DNA from: Pseudomonadales bacterium
GTDB lineage: Bacteria; Pseudomonadota; Gammaproteobacteria; Pseudomonadales; Azotimanducaceae
Direction of reading: 5' to 3'
Assembly: GCA_028822125.1 (NCBI GenBank)
Contig: JAPKEK010000155.1
Span: 1-6,052, forward strand
DNA length: 6,052 bases
Below the pieces are notes generated by a model. It was given only the letters and a program-made list of their open reading frames with translations, was not told the origin of the DNA and did not search any database. Numbering within the stretch: the first letter of the stretch is position 1; every line of letters starts with the position of its first letter. Shown in pieces: positions 1-5,819 of this stretch. The translations under genes and the position numbers were made by a program.

Positions 1-1
1 C

Positions 2-70
2 CTTGCGCAAGTAGACTATGCACTTGATGTTGAGCCAGATATGCCTATGCCGCTGGAAGGCGTCGAATAG
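2..70 (+). CDS. C-terminal end of an unidentified protein (partial)
   Basis: Frame 2 is open from the left edge to a TAG at 68-70 and gives the last 22 residues of a protein, ending in an acidic, proline- and methionine-containing tail (PDMPMPLEGVE). The other two forward frames hit stops within the first 30 bases, so this is the only candidate frame on this strand. The fragment is too short to identify. In Pseudomonas, hemE follows gltD, but this tail does not look like a GltD C-terminus as I remember it. The next gene starts about 70 bases downstream on the same strand, so co-transcription with the cyclase is possible but not shown. Confidence 0.45.
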   Translation, partial: LAQVDYALDVEPDMPMPLEGVE

Positions 71-115
71 TCAGCCCGAAATCTCAGCGATGTCTTGTTT
101 TAGCTAAGGATTTAG

Positions 116-129
116 GCTTACACCTAAGC
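116..129 (+). other. Small hairpin upstream of the cyclase start
   Basis: GCTTA (116-120) and TAAGC (125-129) form a perfect 5-bp stem around a CACC loop, ending 10 bases before the TTG start at 140. A competing stem, TTAGG (112-116) with CCTAA (123-127), uses the same bases, so only one can form at a time. A purine-rich AAGGA lies at 106-110, too far upstream to be an ordinary ribosome binding site for either candidate start. Any regulatory role is a guess, and stems this short also arise by chance. Confidence 0.25.
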
Positions 130-139
130 AGCATTTAGT

Positions 140-1342
140 TTGCAAAATCAGCAGATGAACCGGGCCCATCTGAATGATTTAATCTACCCGGCAAGAACCT
201 TTGCGCAAACCATCGCCGTTATTATCGTGGCTAACTCGGTGACGCTTTCGGCGGCCCTGCAAGGTTTACTTGTCGGTCTTTTGCTGTATCCGCACATTTG
301 TTATCTGATGGGGCTGTATTGGCTCAAGGAAATTAACTGGATACGCTGGTTGCTGGTAATTGATGGTATTTGGGTCAGCGCTCTGGTTGCTTTTACGCCT
401 CTTTTATTTATTCCGGTCCTGGCGTTGCTTGGCGCCATGTTGATGACCGCCCTGATGACCCTGAAACCAGGTTCAGTCCTTGCCCGAGTAATTTATTTGA
501 GCCTGATGACCGCATTGCTGATAGCAATTCCGAGGATTCTGCACAGTGCTGCAGCGCTGTCTAGAGCAGATTTCTTCGCGCTGCTGCTGTTGCTGGGGTA
601 TGGTGGTTACCTGGTTGGGTTAGGTTTTTCTGAAACCCGTCTGCTAGGCATTCGACAAAAAGTGTCCTCAAGGTTACATGCTCGAAAAGCAAGTTCTAAC
701 CAGTTGATGCAGCCGTATCTGCCGTCCCAGTTGGTGACCCAGTTGAAGTCTGTAGAGCAACACAGCGTTGCAAGCATGCAACGACTTTATGTGACGATAT
801 TTTTCTCGGACATCAGTGGATTTACCCGATTATCCGAACTGACAGATGAGTCCGAGTTGATCGAATTACTGATTGAATATTTCAATGTAATGTCGCGGAT
901 CACGCTGCATCATGGCGGTACGCTGGATAAGTTTACCGGAGATGGTTTGATGGTTATCTTTGGAGCTCCGCAGGAAATTCCACCACAACAAGGCATTGAC
1001 AGTTGCGTTAAGATGGCCCTCGAGATGCGCAGCAAATGGTTTGAGTTACGTCGCAGTTGGGTTGATCGTGGCATTGTGATACCAATCGGTCTACGCATGG
1101 GTATTCATTCGGGTTTCTGTGTTCTGGGTAGTTTCGGTTGCATGGATCGGTTGCAATACACGGCATTTGGCTCGGTTGTTAATTTGGCAAGTCGGTTGGA
1201 GGGTCTGGCGGAAGATGATGAGATTTTGGTGTCCAGCAGTAGCTGGACCATGCTGGGTGGTAAATATGCAGGTGTGGCCAGAGAAGCCGCGACTGTTCCT
1301 GGTCTATCCCGGCCTGTGCATGCTGTTCGTGTACAGGGCTAA
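140..1342 (+). CDS. Membrane-anchored class III adenylate cyclase with MASE2-like sensor region
   Basis: The product should make cAMP from ATP at the inner membrane. Residues about 20-165 contain five or six hydrophobic segments. The stretch with YPHICYL (50-56) and EINWIRWLLVIDGIW (64-78) resembles the MASE2 sensor domain found in Pseudomonas CyaB and some diguanylate cyclases. A linker leads to a class III cyclase domain at about 215-375. The metal-binding aspartates are D224 (FFSDISGFT) and D268 (FTGDG). K264 and T341 occupy the substrate-selecting positions expected for ATP rather than GTP, and N348 and R352 (VNLASRLE) are the transition-state residues, so the enzyme looks active. An in-frame TAA at 125-127 limits the start to TTG 140 or ATG 155; neither has a good Shine-Dalgarno sequence. 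The 400-residue length fits a MASE2 cyclase. The signal sensed is unknown. The family call is firm; the MASE2 assignment is less so. Confidence 0.92.
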   Translation: MQNQQMNRAHLNDLIYPARTFAQTIAVIIVANSVTLSAALQGLLVGLLLYPHICYLMGLYWLKEINWIRWLLVIDGIWVSALVAFTPLLFIPVLALLGAMLMTALMTLKPGSVLARVIYLSLMTALLIAIPRILHSAAALSRADFFALLLLLGYGGYLVGLGFSETRLLGIRQKVSSRLHARKASSNQLMQPYLPSQLVTQLKSVEQHSVASMQRLYVTIFFSDISGFTRLSELTDESELIELLIEYFNVMSRITLHHGGTLDKFTGDGLMVIFGAPQEIPPQQGIDSCVKMALEMRSKWFELRRSWVDRGIVIPIGLRMGIHSGFCVLGSFGCMDRLQYTAFGSVVNLASRLEGLAEDDEILVSSSSWTMLGGKYAGVAREAATVPGLSRPVHAVRVQG

Positions 1343-1364
1343 TCCTGAATTTACGTGCAGCAAT

Positions 1365-1383
1365 CAATTGGCGCGGGCCATTG
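1365..1383 (+). other. Imperfect inverted repeat between the cyclase gene and hemE
   Basis: CAATTGGC (1365-1372) pairs with GCCATTG (1377-1383) around a GCGG loop: 7 base pairs with one bulged T at 1368. No T-run follows on either strand, so it is not a classical intrinsic terminator. It lies 14 bases upstream of the TATAAT box of hemE and covers the place where a -35 element would be, so it could be an operator or an RNA hairpin at the end of the cyclase transcript. Neither role is shown. Confidence 0.3.
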
Positions 1384-1397
1384 TCTATGGGTACGGG

Positions 1398-1403
1398 TAT
1401 AAT
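1398..1403 (+). promoter_or_regulatory. Candidate -10 box for hemE
   Basis: A perfect TATAAT lies 23 bases before the hemE ATG, which would give a leader of about 17-20 bases. No good -35 element exists at normal spacing: the nearest TTG-containing hexamers start at 1381 (spacing 11) and 1368 (spacing 24). If this is a promoter it may need an activator, or hemE may also be read from the cyclase gene upstream. Confidence 0.4.
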
Positions 1404-1426
1404 GCCGAAAAATCCGTGGGATCCCA

Positions 1427-2473
1427 ATGAGCCAGCTATTGCATAATTCAGCTTTCATGAAGGCATGTCGGGGTGAAAAAGTGCCTTATACGCCTATCTG
1501 GCTCAATCGGCAGGCTGGCAGGTATATGCCGGAATACCATCAGTTAAAGGCAGGCACATCAAGTCTGGATTTTTTCAAGACGCCTCATCTCGCTGCGCAG
1601 GTCACCTGCGATGCCCAACGGATCCTCGGCGTTGATGCAGCGATTTTATTTGCTGATTTGCTGCCGATACTGGAGCCCATGGGTTTGAGCCTGGACTATC
1701 TGCCGGGTGTGGGCCCACAAATTGCCAACCCGGTACGGAGCCACAAGGATATCGATGATATTCTGATCAGGCCGTCAGAGTTAACCATGCCTTACATAGC
1801 TGAAGCGATTCGGCTGATTCGTTCCGAGTTACCGGCTGATATACCGCTGATCGGATTTGGCGGTGCGCCTTTTACTCTTGCGTCCTATGCCATAGAAGGC
1901 CAGGGCTCTCGAAACTATGTGCATGTCAAGCAATTGATGTACGGTGATAGTGGCGCCTGGCATCGACTTATGGAAAAGATAACCGATGCAGCTATTGATT
2001 ATCTGAATTATCAGATTCGTTCTGGAGTCCAGGCAATCCAGCTGTTTGATAGCTGGGTTGGATGTCTGGGCGTGACCGATTATCTAGGCTACGTTCAGCC
2101 CCATAGTAAGAGATTGATCGACGCCATATCAGGGCAGGTACCAATTATCCATTTTGGTACAGGCAACCCAGCCCTGGCAGGTGAAATGGCCAGAGCGGGC
2201 GGTGATGTGCTGGCCCTGGACTGGCGTTGCGATCTCATGGAAACCTGGGATGCAACTGACGTCCTGGCGGTTCAGGGTAATATGGATCCGATTGTTTTAT
2301 GTAGTACGCTGCAAGCTGTACGCAGTCAGGCCAAATCGTTATTGGATTGCGTCGCTGGAAGGCCTGGGCATATATTCAACCTGGGTCATGGCATCATTCC
2401 GGAAACACCGGTTGACCATGTTAAAGGGCTGGTTGATTTTGTCCATGAATACTCGGCAAGGACAGTGTCATAG
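1427..2473 (+). CDS. hemE: Uroporphyrinogen decarboxylase
   Basis: This cytoplasmic enzyme removes four carboxyl groups from uroporphyrinogen III to give coproporphyrinogen III in haem synthesis. The 348 residues match the usual family length. The signature RQAGRYMPEY lies at 28-37, with R28 and R32 at the substrate-arginine positions. D77 (LFADLLP) is the key catalytic aspartate, Y154 (LASY) and S209 (LFDSWVG) line the pocket, and H321 lies in FNLGHG (317-322). The start ATG has only a weak upstream purine stretch (GTGGGA, 1416-1421). N27 replaces the methionine that normally precedes RQAGRY. Several segments (GFGGAPFTLASYAIEG, LFDSWVG, HFGTGNPAL) read more like the Bacillus and related enzymes than the E. 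coli type. The gene ends in a 6-base tail-to-tail overlap with argA. The functional call is secure. Confidence 0.97.
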   Translation: MSQLLHNSAFMKACRGEKVPYTPIWLNRQAGRYMPEYHQLKAGTSSLDFFKTPHLAAQVTCDAQRILGVDAAILFADLLPILEPMGLSLDYLPGVGPQIANPVRSHKDIDDILIRPSELTMPYIAEAIRLIRSELPADIPLIGFGGAPFTLASYAIEGQGSRNYVHVKQLMYGDSGAWHRLMEKITDAAIDYLNYQIRSGVQAIQLFDSWVGCLGVTDYLGYVQPHSKRLIDAISGQVPIIHFGTGNPALAGEMARAGGDVLALDWRCDLMETWDATDVLAVQGNMDPIVLCSTLQAVRSQAKSLLDCVAGRPGHIFNLGHGIIPETPVDHVKGLVDFVHEYSARTVS

Positions 2474-3757
2474 CACTTTGGTTAGCAGTTTAGAATTCCG
2501 TTGGTAGTTGTAATAGGCCCGTTTATTTTCAGGCAGCGAGTCCAGTGATTCAGCAGAGAACCCCCTCTCTATGAACCAGTGGTCAGTTTGAGTGGTAAGC
2601 ACGAACATCTTTTTAATGGCTTTCATACGAATCTGATTGGTTACTGCTTCCAGCAGCAGATCACCGAGTTCTCTGTCGCGGTAGTCAGCATGAGTCGCCA
2701 GACAGGCCAGTTCTGCCATATCCTGATACGGGTAGATTGCTGCACAGCTGACCACAACTCCACTCTGTTCAATAACGGTAAAATGGTTGACTTCTGATTC
2801 CAGTAGCTCCCGGGAACGTTTCACCAGATAGCCTGCTTGTTCAAGGGGTTCAATCAGCGCAATGATCCCTGGTATATCGCTAGCCGTGGCCTGGCGTACT
2901 CGAATCGAACTGTGTCGAACGACCTGGGTGCCGGAACCCTCTCTGGTAAAAAGCTCCTGCAGAAGAGCACCGTCTTTTTTAAAACCAATGAGATGACATC
3001 TTTCTACCCCCTGTTCTATAGCGCGTCGGGCAACATGCAGGATAGGCTGCTCGATGGCATTCAGATCGGCTGTGAGCTCATTACTCATGATTTCGCTGAT
3101 GAGCTTTCCCTGATCGTCCATCAGGCCGTCTTTGGCAACGAAAAATATGAGCTTATCTGCCTTGAGTACTGCCGCGACTTCGGCCGCAAGATCCCTGGGG
3201 TCAAGGATAAACGTCTCTCCAGTGAGTGAATACCCAATCGGTGAGATCAGAACGATGGCAGGATTATCAAGTTGCTGGGTAAGCGCCGTTCGATTGATTT
3301 TTCGGACCCGGCCACTGTGATGATGATCGATGCCATTGATGATGCCTTTAGGGCGTGCCCGAATGAAGTTGCCCGTTGTCACGATCAGGTCAGAACGGTA
3401 CATAGAAGAGTTAGGCGTGCCCGCACTGAGTTGTGCCAGCAGGCGCCCCTGGGTCCCTGAAATCAGATTAATACAGGAATCGAGAATTTCCGGGACAATG
3501 ATGGCATCCAGGAACTTCGACCAGGCATTATCTTCTATGGATGCTGTCGATTGTTGTAGTAATCCGGCCCAGCCATGGACGATTACCAGCTTAATACCCA
3601 GGGAGTTCAGTAAAGCGATATCGCGTATGATATTCGTGAGATTTTCTGACTGCAGTGCCTGGCTTCCCAGGTACAGTAAGAAGGTTTTCTGCCTGTGCGA
3701 ATTGATAAAAGGGGATGCATCCCTGAACCATTTTATGTGATCAAAACCGTTGTCCAT
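2468..3757 (-). CDS. argA: N-acetylglutamate synthase (amino-acid N-acetyltransferase)
   Basis: This cytoplasmic enzyme transfers acetyl from acetyl-CoA to glutamate, the first step of arginine synthesis. At 429 residues it is slightly shorter than E. coli ArgA (443). The N-terminal FRDASPFINSHRQKTF (11-26) matches the ArgA leader helix, followed by an amino-acid-kinase fold to about 281. GNFIRARPKG (129-138), HHHSGRVRKI (145-154) and DGALLQELFTREGSGTQ (262-278) are typical. The GNAT domain spans about 286-425, with RPLEQ-like EPLEQ (303-307), the acetyl-CoA-binding stretch ACLATHADYR (351-360), FVLTTQTDHWFIERGF (385-400) and a final NYQRNSK. Two kinase-domain motifs are changed: HGWAGLLQ (61-68) stands where HGARPQI is expected, and IIVPE (86-90) where RVTD is expected. 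These lie in the ligand pocket, so feedback inhibition by arginine may be altered. The ATG start at 3755-3757 has a weak ribosome binding site. I see no ArgR box upstream. Confidence 0.96.
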   Translation of the reverse strand: MDNGFDHIKWFRDASPFINSHRQKTFLLYLGSQALQSENLTNIIRDIALLNSLGIKLVIVHGWAGLLQQSTASIEDNAWSKFLDAIIVPEILDSCINLISGTQGRLLAQLSAGTPNSSMYRSDLIVTTGNFIRARPKGIINGIDHHHSGRVRKINRTALTQQLDNPAIVLISPIGYSLTGETFILDPRDLAAEVAAVLKADKLIFFVAKDGLMDDQGKLISEIMSNELTADLNAIEQPILHVARRAIEQGVERCHLIGFKKDGALLQELFTREGSGTQVVRHSSIRVRQATASDIPGIIALIEPLEQAGYLVKRSRELLESEVNHFTVIEQSGVVVSCAAIYPYQDMAELACLATHADYRDRELGDLLLEAVTNQIRMKAIKKMFVLTTQTDHWFIERGFSAESLDSLPENKRAYYNYQRNSKLLTKVL

Positions 3758-3793
3758 GCTGTTTTCTATCTGGCCAAAATAAGCGAGCCGCTC

Positions 3794-3799
3794 ATTATA
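3794..3799 (-). promoter_or_regulatory. Candidate -10 box for argA
   Basis: Read on the minus strand, this is a perfect TATAAT, 36 bases upstream of the argA ATG, which would give a leader of about 30 bases. The hexamer 17 bases further upstream is GATCAA, a poor -35. The surrounding GGGTATAATG is identical to the 10 bases around the hemE box. Confidence 0.42.
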
Positions 3800-3816
3800 C
3801 CCCCAGCGCAGGAAAA

Positions 3817-3844
3817 TTGATCCAGAAGAGCAGCAGCAATTAAT
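3817..3844 (+). promoter_or_regulatory. Weak candidate promoter for the 51-codon ORF and ATPase gene
   Basis: TTGATC (3817-3822) and ATTAAT (3839-3844) are 16 bases apart and each match the sigma-70 consensus at four of six positions. A transcript from here would start just before the AGGAG at 3856-3860. This is the best rightward pair I find in the divergent region, but it is weak and could be chance. Confidence 0.22.
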
Positions 3845-3855
3845 CCGTTTGTTTC

Positions 3856-3860
3856 AGGAG
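3856..3860 (+). promoter_or_regulatory. Strong Shine-Dalgarno sequence before the 51-codon ORF
   Basis: AGGAG lies 8 bases before the ATG at 3869-3871, an ideal sequence at ideal spacing. It is the clearest ribosome binding site in the window, better than those of the long genes, and is the main reason to take the small ORF seriously. Confidence 0.5.
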
Positions 3861-3868
3861 CGACTGAA

Positions 3869-4024
3869 ATGCAGACGAAGTGGTATTTCTGGAAGACTTA
3901 TTTGTGTGTCCAGGCGAAGCATCATTACCTAAAAACGTGTAAGCTTAATGATCCACTGCGTCGGCGGGTACTGTTTCTTTGGACGATTATCTTCACTCTG
4001 AAAATAAGCCAGACATTACTTTAA
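3869..4024 (+). CDS. Possible small basic protein or leader peptide, 51 residues
   Basis: An ATG with AGGAG 8 bases upstream opens a 51-codon frame ending in TAA at 4022-4024. I do not recognise the product. It is strongly basic (nine Lys/Arg, one Asp), has three tryptophans, and carries two cysteines flanking paired histidines (C13, H18, H19, C24). An RRR at 31-33 is followed by a hydrophobic run, VLFLWTIIFTL (34-44), perhaps too short for a full membrane span. The last 46 bases overlap the ATPase start in another frame, so the C-terminal third would be dual-coding. It may be a leader whose translation opens the weakly marked TTG start of the ATPase, a small membrane-associated protein, or a chance ORF. 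No homology search was possible. Confidence 0.38.
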   Translation: MQTKWYFWKTYLCVQAKHHYLKTCKLNDPLRRRVLFLWTIIFTLKISQTLL

Positions 4025-5769
4025 ACTATCTTTCGTTAGTCAGCGATTTGTTGAATGAGGGTCGCCTGACGGCGCAGGATGCCGATGCGCTTTCCGTTAA
4101 ATCAAGACGCGCGGACCAAGTGGGTTGGCATCCCCTGGAGCTGATTGGCGAAGAAGAAGTGGCCGATGCTTCAATGCCGGGTAAGAAACTGAGCATCGAT
4201 ACCCTGGTCAGATGGCTCAGTGAAAAATCGGGTCAGGCCTATAAACGAATTGATCCCTTAAAAATTGATGCACAGGTCGTCACCAAGGTGATGTCCAGTG
4301 AGTTTGCCCGTCGTCACGGCATACTGGCAGTTAGCGTAAACGATACGAAAGTTGAAATTGTCAGTGCCGAACCTTATGTGTCAAGTTGGGAAGCGACCAT
4401 AGGTCAGTCTCAACCCGGAAAGAGTATCGTTCGATTTGTTGCAAATCCCGCTGATATTCGTCGCTATAGTGCAGAATTCTATACTATTGCAAGGTCTGTG
4501 AGTCAGGCCGCAGCGCAGGGATTATCGACAACAACCTTGGGTAATCTCGAGCAGATGCTGGAATTGGGTGAACTCGATGGTATGGAGGCTAATGATGGTC
4601 ATATCGTTAATATTGTAGATTGGTTATTGCAATATGCATTTACCCAGAGAGCCAGTGATATCCATGTCGAGCCTCGCCGCGATAAAGGCAAGATCCGTTT
4701 CAGAATTGATGGCGTCCTGCATACCGTTTATGAATTGCCAGCTCAGATAGTCGCCGCCGTTGTTAGTAGAGTAAAAAGCCTGGGAAGGATGGATGTAGCG
4801 GAAAAAAGAAGGCCCCAGGATGGCCGTTTAAAGACTCGAACGCCGGAAGGCAATGAAGTTGAATTGAGATTATCAAGTTTGCCCACCGCCAACGGCGAGA
4901 AAATGGTGATGCGGGTTTTTGATCCGGAAATCCTGCTCAAGAGCTTTTCCGAACTTGGCCTGGCGAATGAAGATTATCGACAGTGGGAAGGGCTTGTTGA
5001 AAACTCCAATGGTATTGTGCTGGTTACCGGGCCTACTGGATCAGGGAAAACCACGACGCTTTACAGTAGTTTGAAAAAACTGGCCACCTCGGAGGTCAAT
5101 GTTTGCACCATCGAGGACCCTATTGAGATGGTAGAGTCCGCTTTCAATCAGATGCAGGTCCAGCAAAATATCGGTTTGACGTTTTCCGAGGGCGTTAGAG
5201 CGTTGTTAAGACAGGATCCCGATATCATTATGGTAGGTGAAATACGTGATCTGGAAACAGCTGAAATGGCCATTCAGGCAGCTTTGACGGGCCACCTTGT
5301 TATCTCAACCCTGCATACCAATGATGCCCCGTCCGCGATTACCCGATTGCTGGAGTTAGGGATTGCGCCTTATCTTATAAAAGCAACCCTGTTAGGCGTG
5401 ATGGCACAGCGCCTGGTTCGGACGCTGTGTCCTCATTGCAGTAGAAGCGAAATTGTCGATGAAGATGCCTGGAAATTGCTGGTTTCACCTTTCAAAGCCA
5501 AGGCCCCAAAGAAAGTGCAGGTACCAGTGGGTTGCCTGGAATGCAGAGATACCGGCTACCTGGGTCGGGAGGGCATTTACGAATTGCTGAAGATGACAGA
5601 TGAAGTCAAGCATCTGGTGGGTGGAGAGGTTGATATTGGGAAATTGCGCCTGACTGCGATGAAACAAGGCATGCGAACACTGCGATTAAGTGGCGCACAG
5701 AAAGTAGCTGCGGGTGAGACAACAATCAATGAGGTCCTCCGGGTTGCGCCGATGACCAGCGTAGCGTGA
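3979..5769 (+). CDS. PulE/GspE/PilB-family secretion or type IV pilus assembly ATPase
   Basis: This is a hexameric cytoplasmic ATPase of the type that drives type II secretion or pilus assembly. After an N-terminal GSPII_E_N-like region (about 15-165) comes the second N-terminal lobe (about 205-315, with ASDIHVEP 225-232) and the motor domain. Walker A is GPTGSGKT (351-358), the Asp box is TIEDP (377-381), Walker B is DIIMVGEIRD (415-424), and the His box includes TGHLVISTLHTND (437-449). Two CxxC pairs (C484/C487, C519/C522) form the zinc site, followed by TGYLGREGIYELL. Nothing is missing, so it should be active. An in-frame TGA at 3949-3951 makes TTG 3979 the earliest plausible start; the first internal ATG codes for residue 66, inside the conserved region. 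No secretin, platform protein or pilin gene is nearby, so the pathway served cannot be named. A similar orphan ATPase lies in the argA region of Pseudomonas aeruginosa, as I recall. Confidence 0.94.
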   Translation: MDDYLHSENKPDITLNYLSLVSDLLNEGRLTAQDADALSVKSRRADQVGWHPLELIGEEEVADASMPGKKLSIDTLVRWLSEKSGQAYKRIDPLKIDAQVVTKVMSSEFARRHGILAVSVNDTKVEIVSAEPYVSSWEATIGQSQPGKSIVRFVANPADIRRYSAEFYTIARSVSQAAAQGLSTTTLGNLEQMLELGELDGMEANDGHIVNIVDWLLQYAFTQRASDIHVEPRRDKGKIRFRIDGVLHTVYELPAQIVAAVVSRVKSLGRMDVAEKRRPQDGRLKTRTPEGNEVELRLSSLPTANGEKMVMRVFDPEILLKSFSELGLANEDYRQWEGLVENSNGIVLVTGPTGSGKTTTLYSSLKKLATSEVNVCTIEDPIEMVESAFNQMQVQQNIGLTFSEGVRALLRQDPDIIMVGEIRDLETAEMAIQAALTGHLVISTLHTNDAPSAITRLLELGIAPYLIKATLLGVMAQRLVRTLCPHCSRSEIVDEDAWKLLVSPFKAKAPKKVQVPVGCLECRDTGYLGREGIYELLKMTDEVKHLVGGEVDIGKLRLTAMKQGMRTLRLSGAQKVAAGETTINEVLRVAPMTSVA

Positions 5770-5790
5770 TTGTATTTTTTCATCTTTTTT
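5743..5790 (+). terminator. Weak candidate terminator at the end of the ATPase gene
   Basis: GTTGCGC (5743-5749) can pair with GCGTAGC (5759-5765) as a 7-bp stem with two G-T wobbles and a 9-base loop, just before the TGA at 5767-5769. Two runs of six T follow at 5775-5780 and 5785-5790. The T-run begins 9 bases after the stem, farther than in a good intrinsic terminator, so the call is tentative. Confidence 0.25.
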
Positions 5791-5797
5791 GTGTTTC

Positions 5798-5819
5798 AAG
5801 CCGCCTGGCAGGTTGGCTT
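5798..5819. repeat. Inverted repeat between the convergent ATPase and acyltransferase genes
   Basis: AAGCC (5798-5802) pairs with GGCTT (5815-5819), and inside it CCT (5804-5806) with AGG (5810-5812), with a G-T wobble and one bulge between them. The loop is GGC. It overlaps the stop codon of the minus-strand gene. Neither strand has a T-run directly after the stem, so it does not fit an intrinsic terminator; it may instead stabilise transcript 3' ends. Confidence 0.35.

Noticed and set aside
1119..1430. 103-codon + strand ORF running from the cyclase gene to the hemE start
   Set aside because: Most of it is another frame of the conserved cyclase domain; the translation is rich in Trp, Cys and Val and looks like an out-of-frame shadow.
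2154..2507. 117-codon + strand ORF inside the end of hemE
   Set aside because: It is an alternative frame of the conserved HemE C-terminus with no plausible ribosome binding site or family resemblance.
3316..3331. CRP-like half site TGTGA followed six bases later by TCGAT
   Set aside because: Only one half matches the consensus and it lies inside argA, far from any start.
3330..3740. 136-codon + strand ORF, and others at 2579-2797, 2837-3229, 3132-3320 and 3272-3460
   Set aside because: All lie antisense to argA, which is clearly coding by homology over its whole length. Their translations show no recognisable family.
3758..3868. ArgR-type operator upstream of argA
   Set aside because: I looked for TGAAT/ATTCA-type arms around the candidate promoter and found none.
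3869..3990. ATPase starting at ATG 3869 through a programmed or accidental frameshift
   Set aside because: A -1 shift would have to occur after the in-frame TGA at 3949-3951, and I see no slippery heptamer there. The 37 residues added do not resemble the N-terminus of this ATPase family.
5485..5783. Minus-strand ORFs at 5485-5667 and 5577-5783
   Set aside because: Both are antisense to the conserved C-terminal zinc region of the ATPase and show no family features.
5798..5819. Bidirectional intrinsic terminator between the ATPase and acyltransferase genes
   Set aside because: The stem is plausible but the T-runs lie on the wrong side: T-rich before the stem on the plus strand and A-rich after it on the minus strand.
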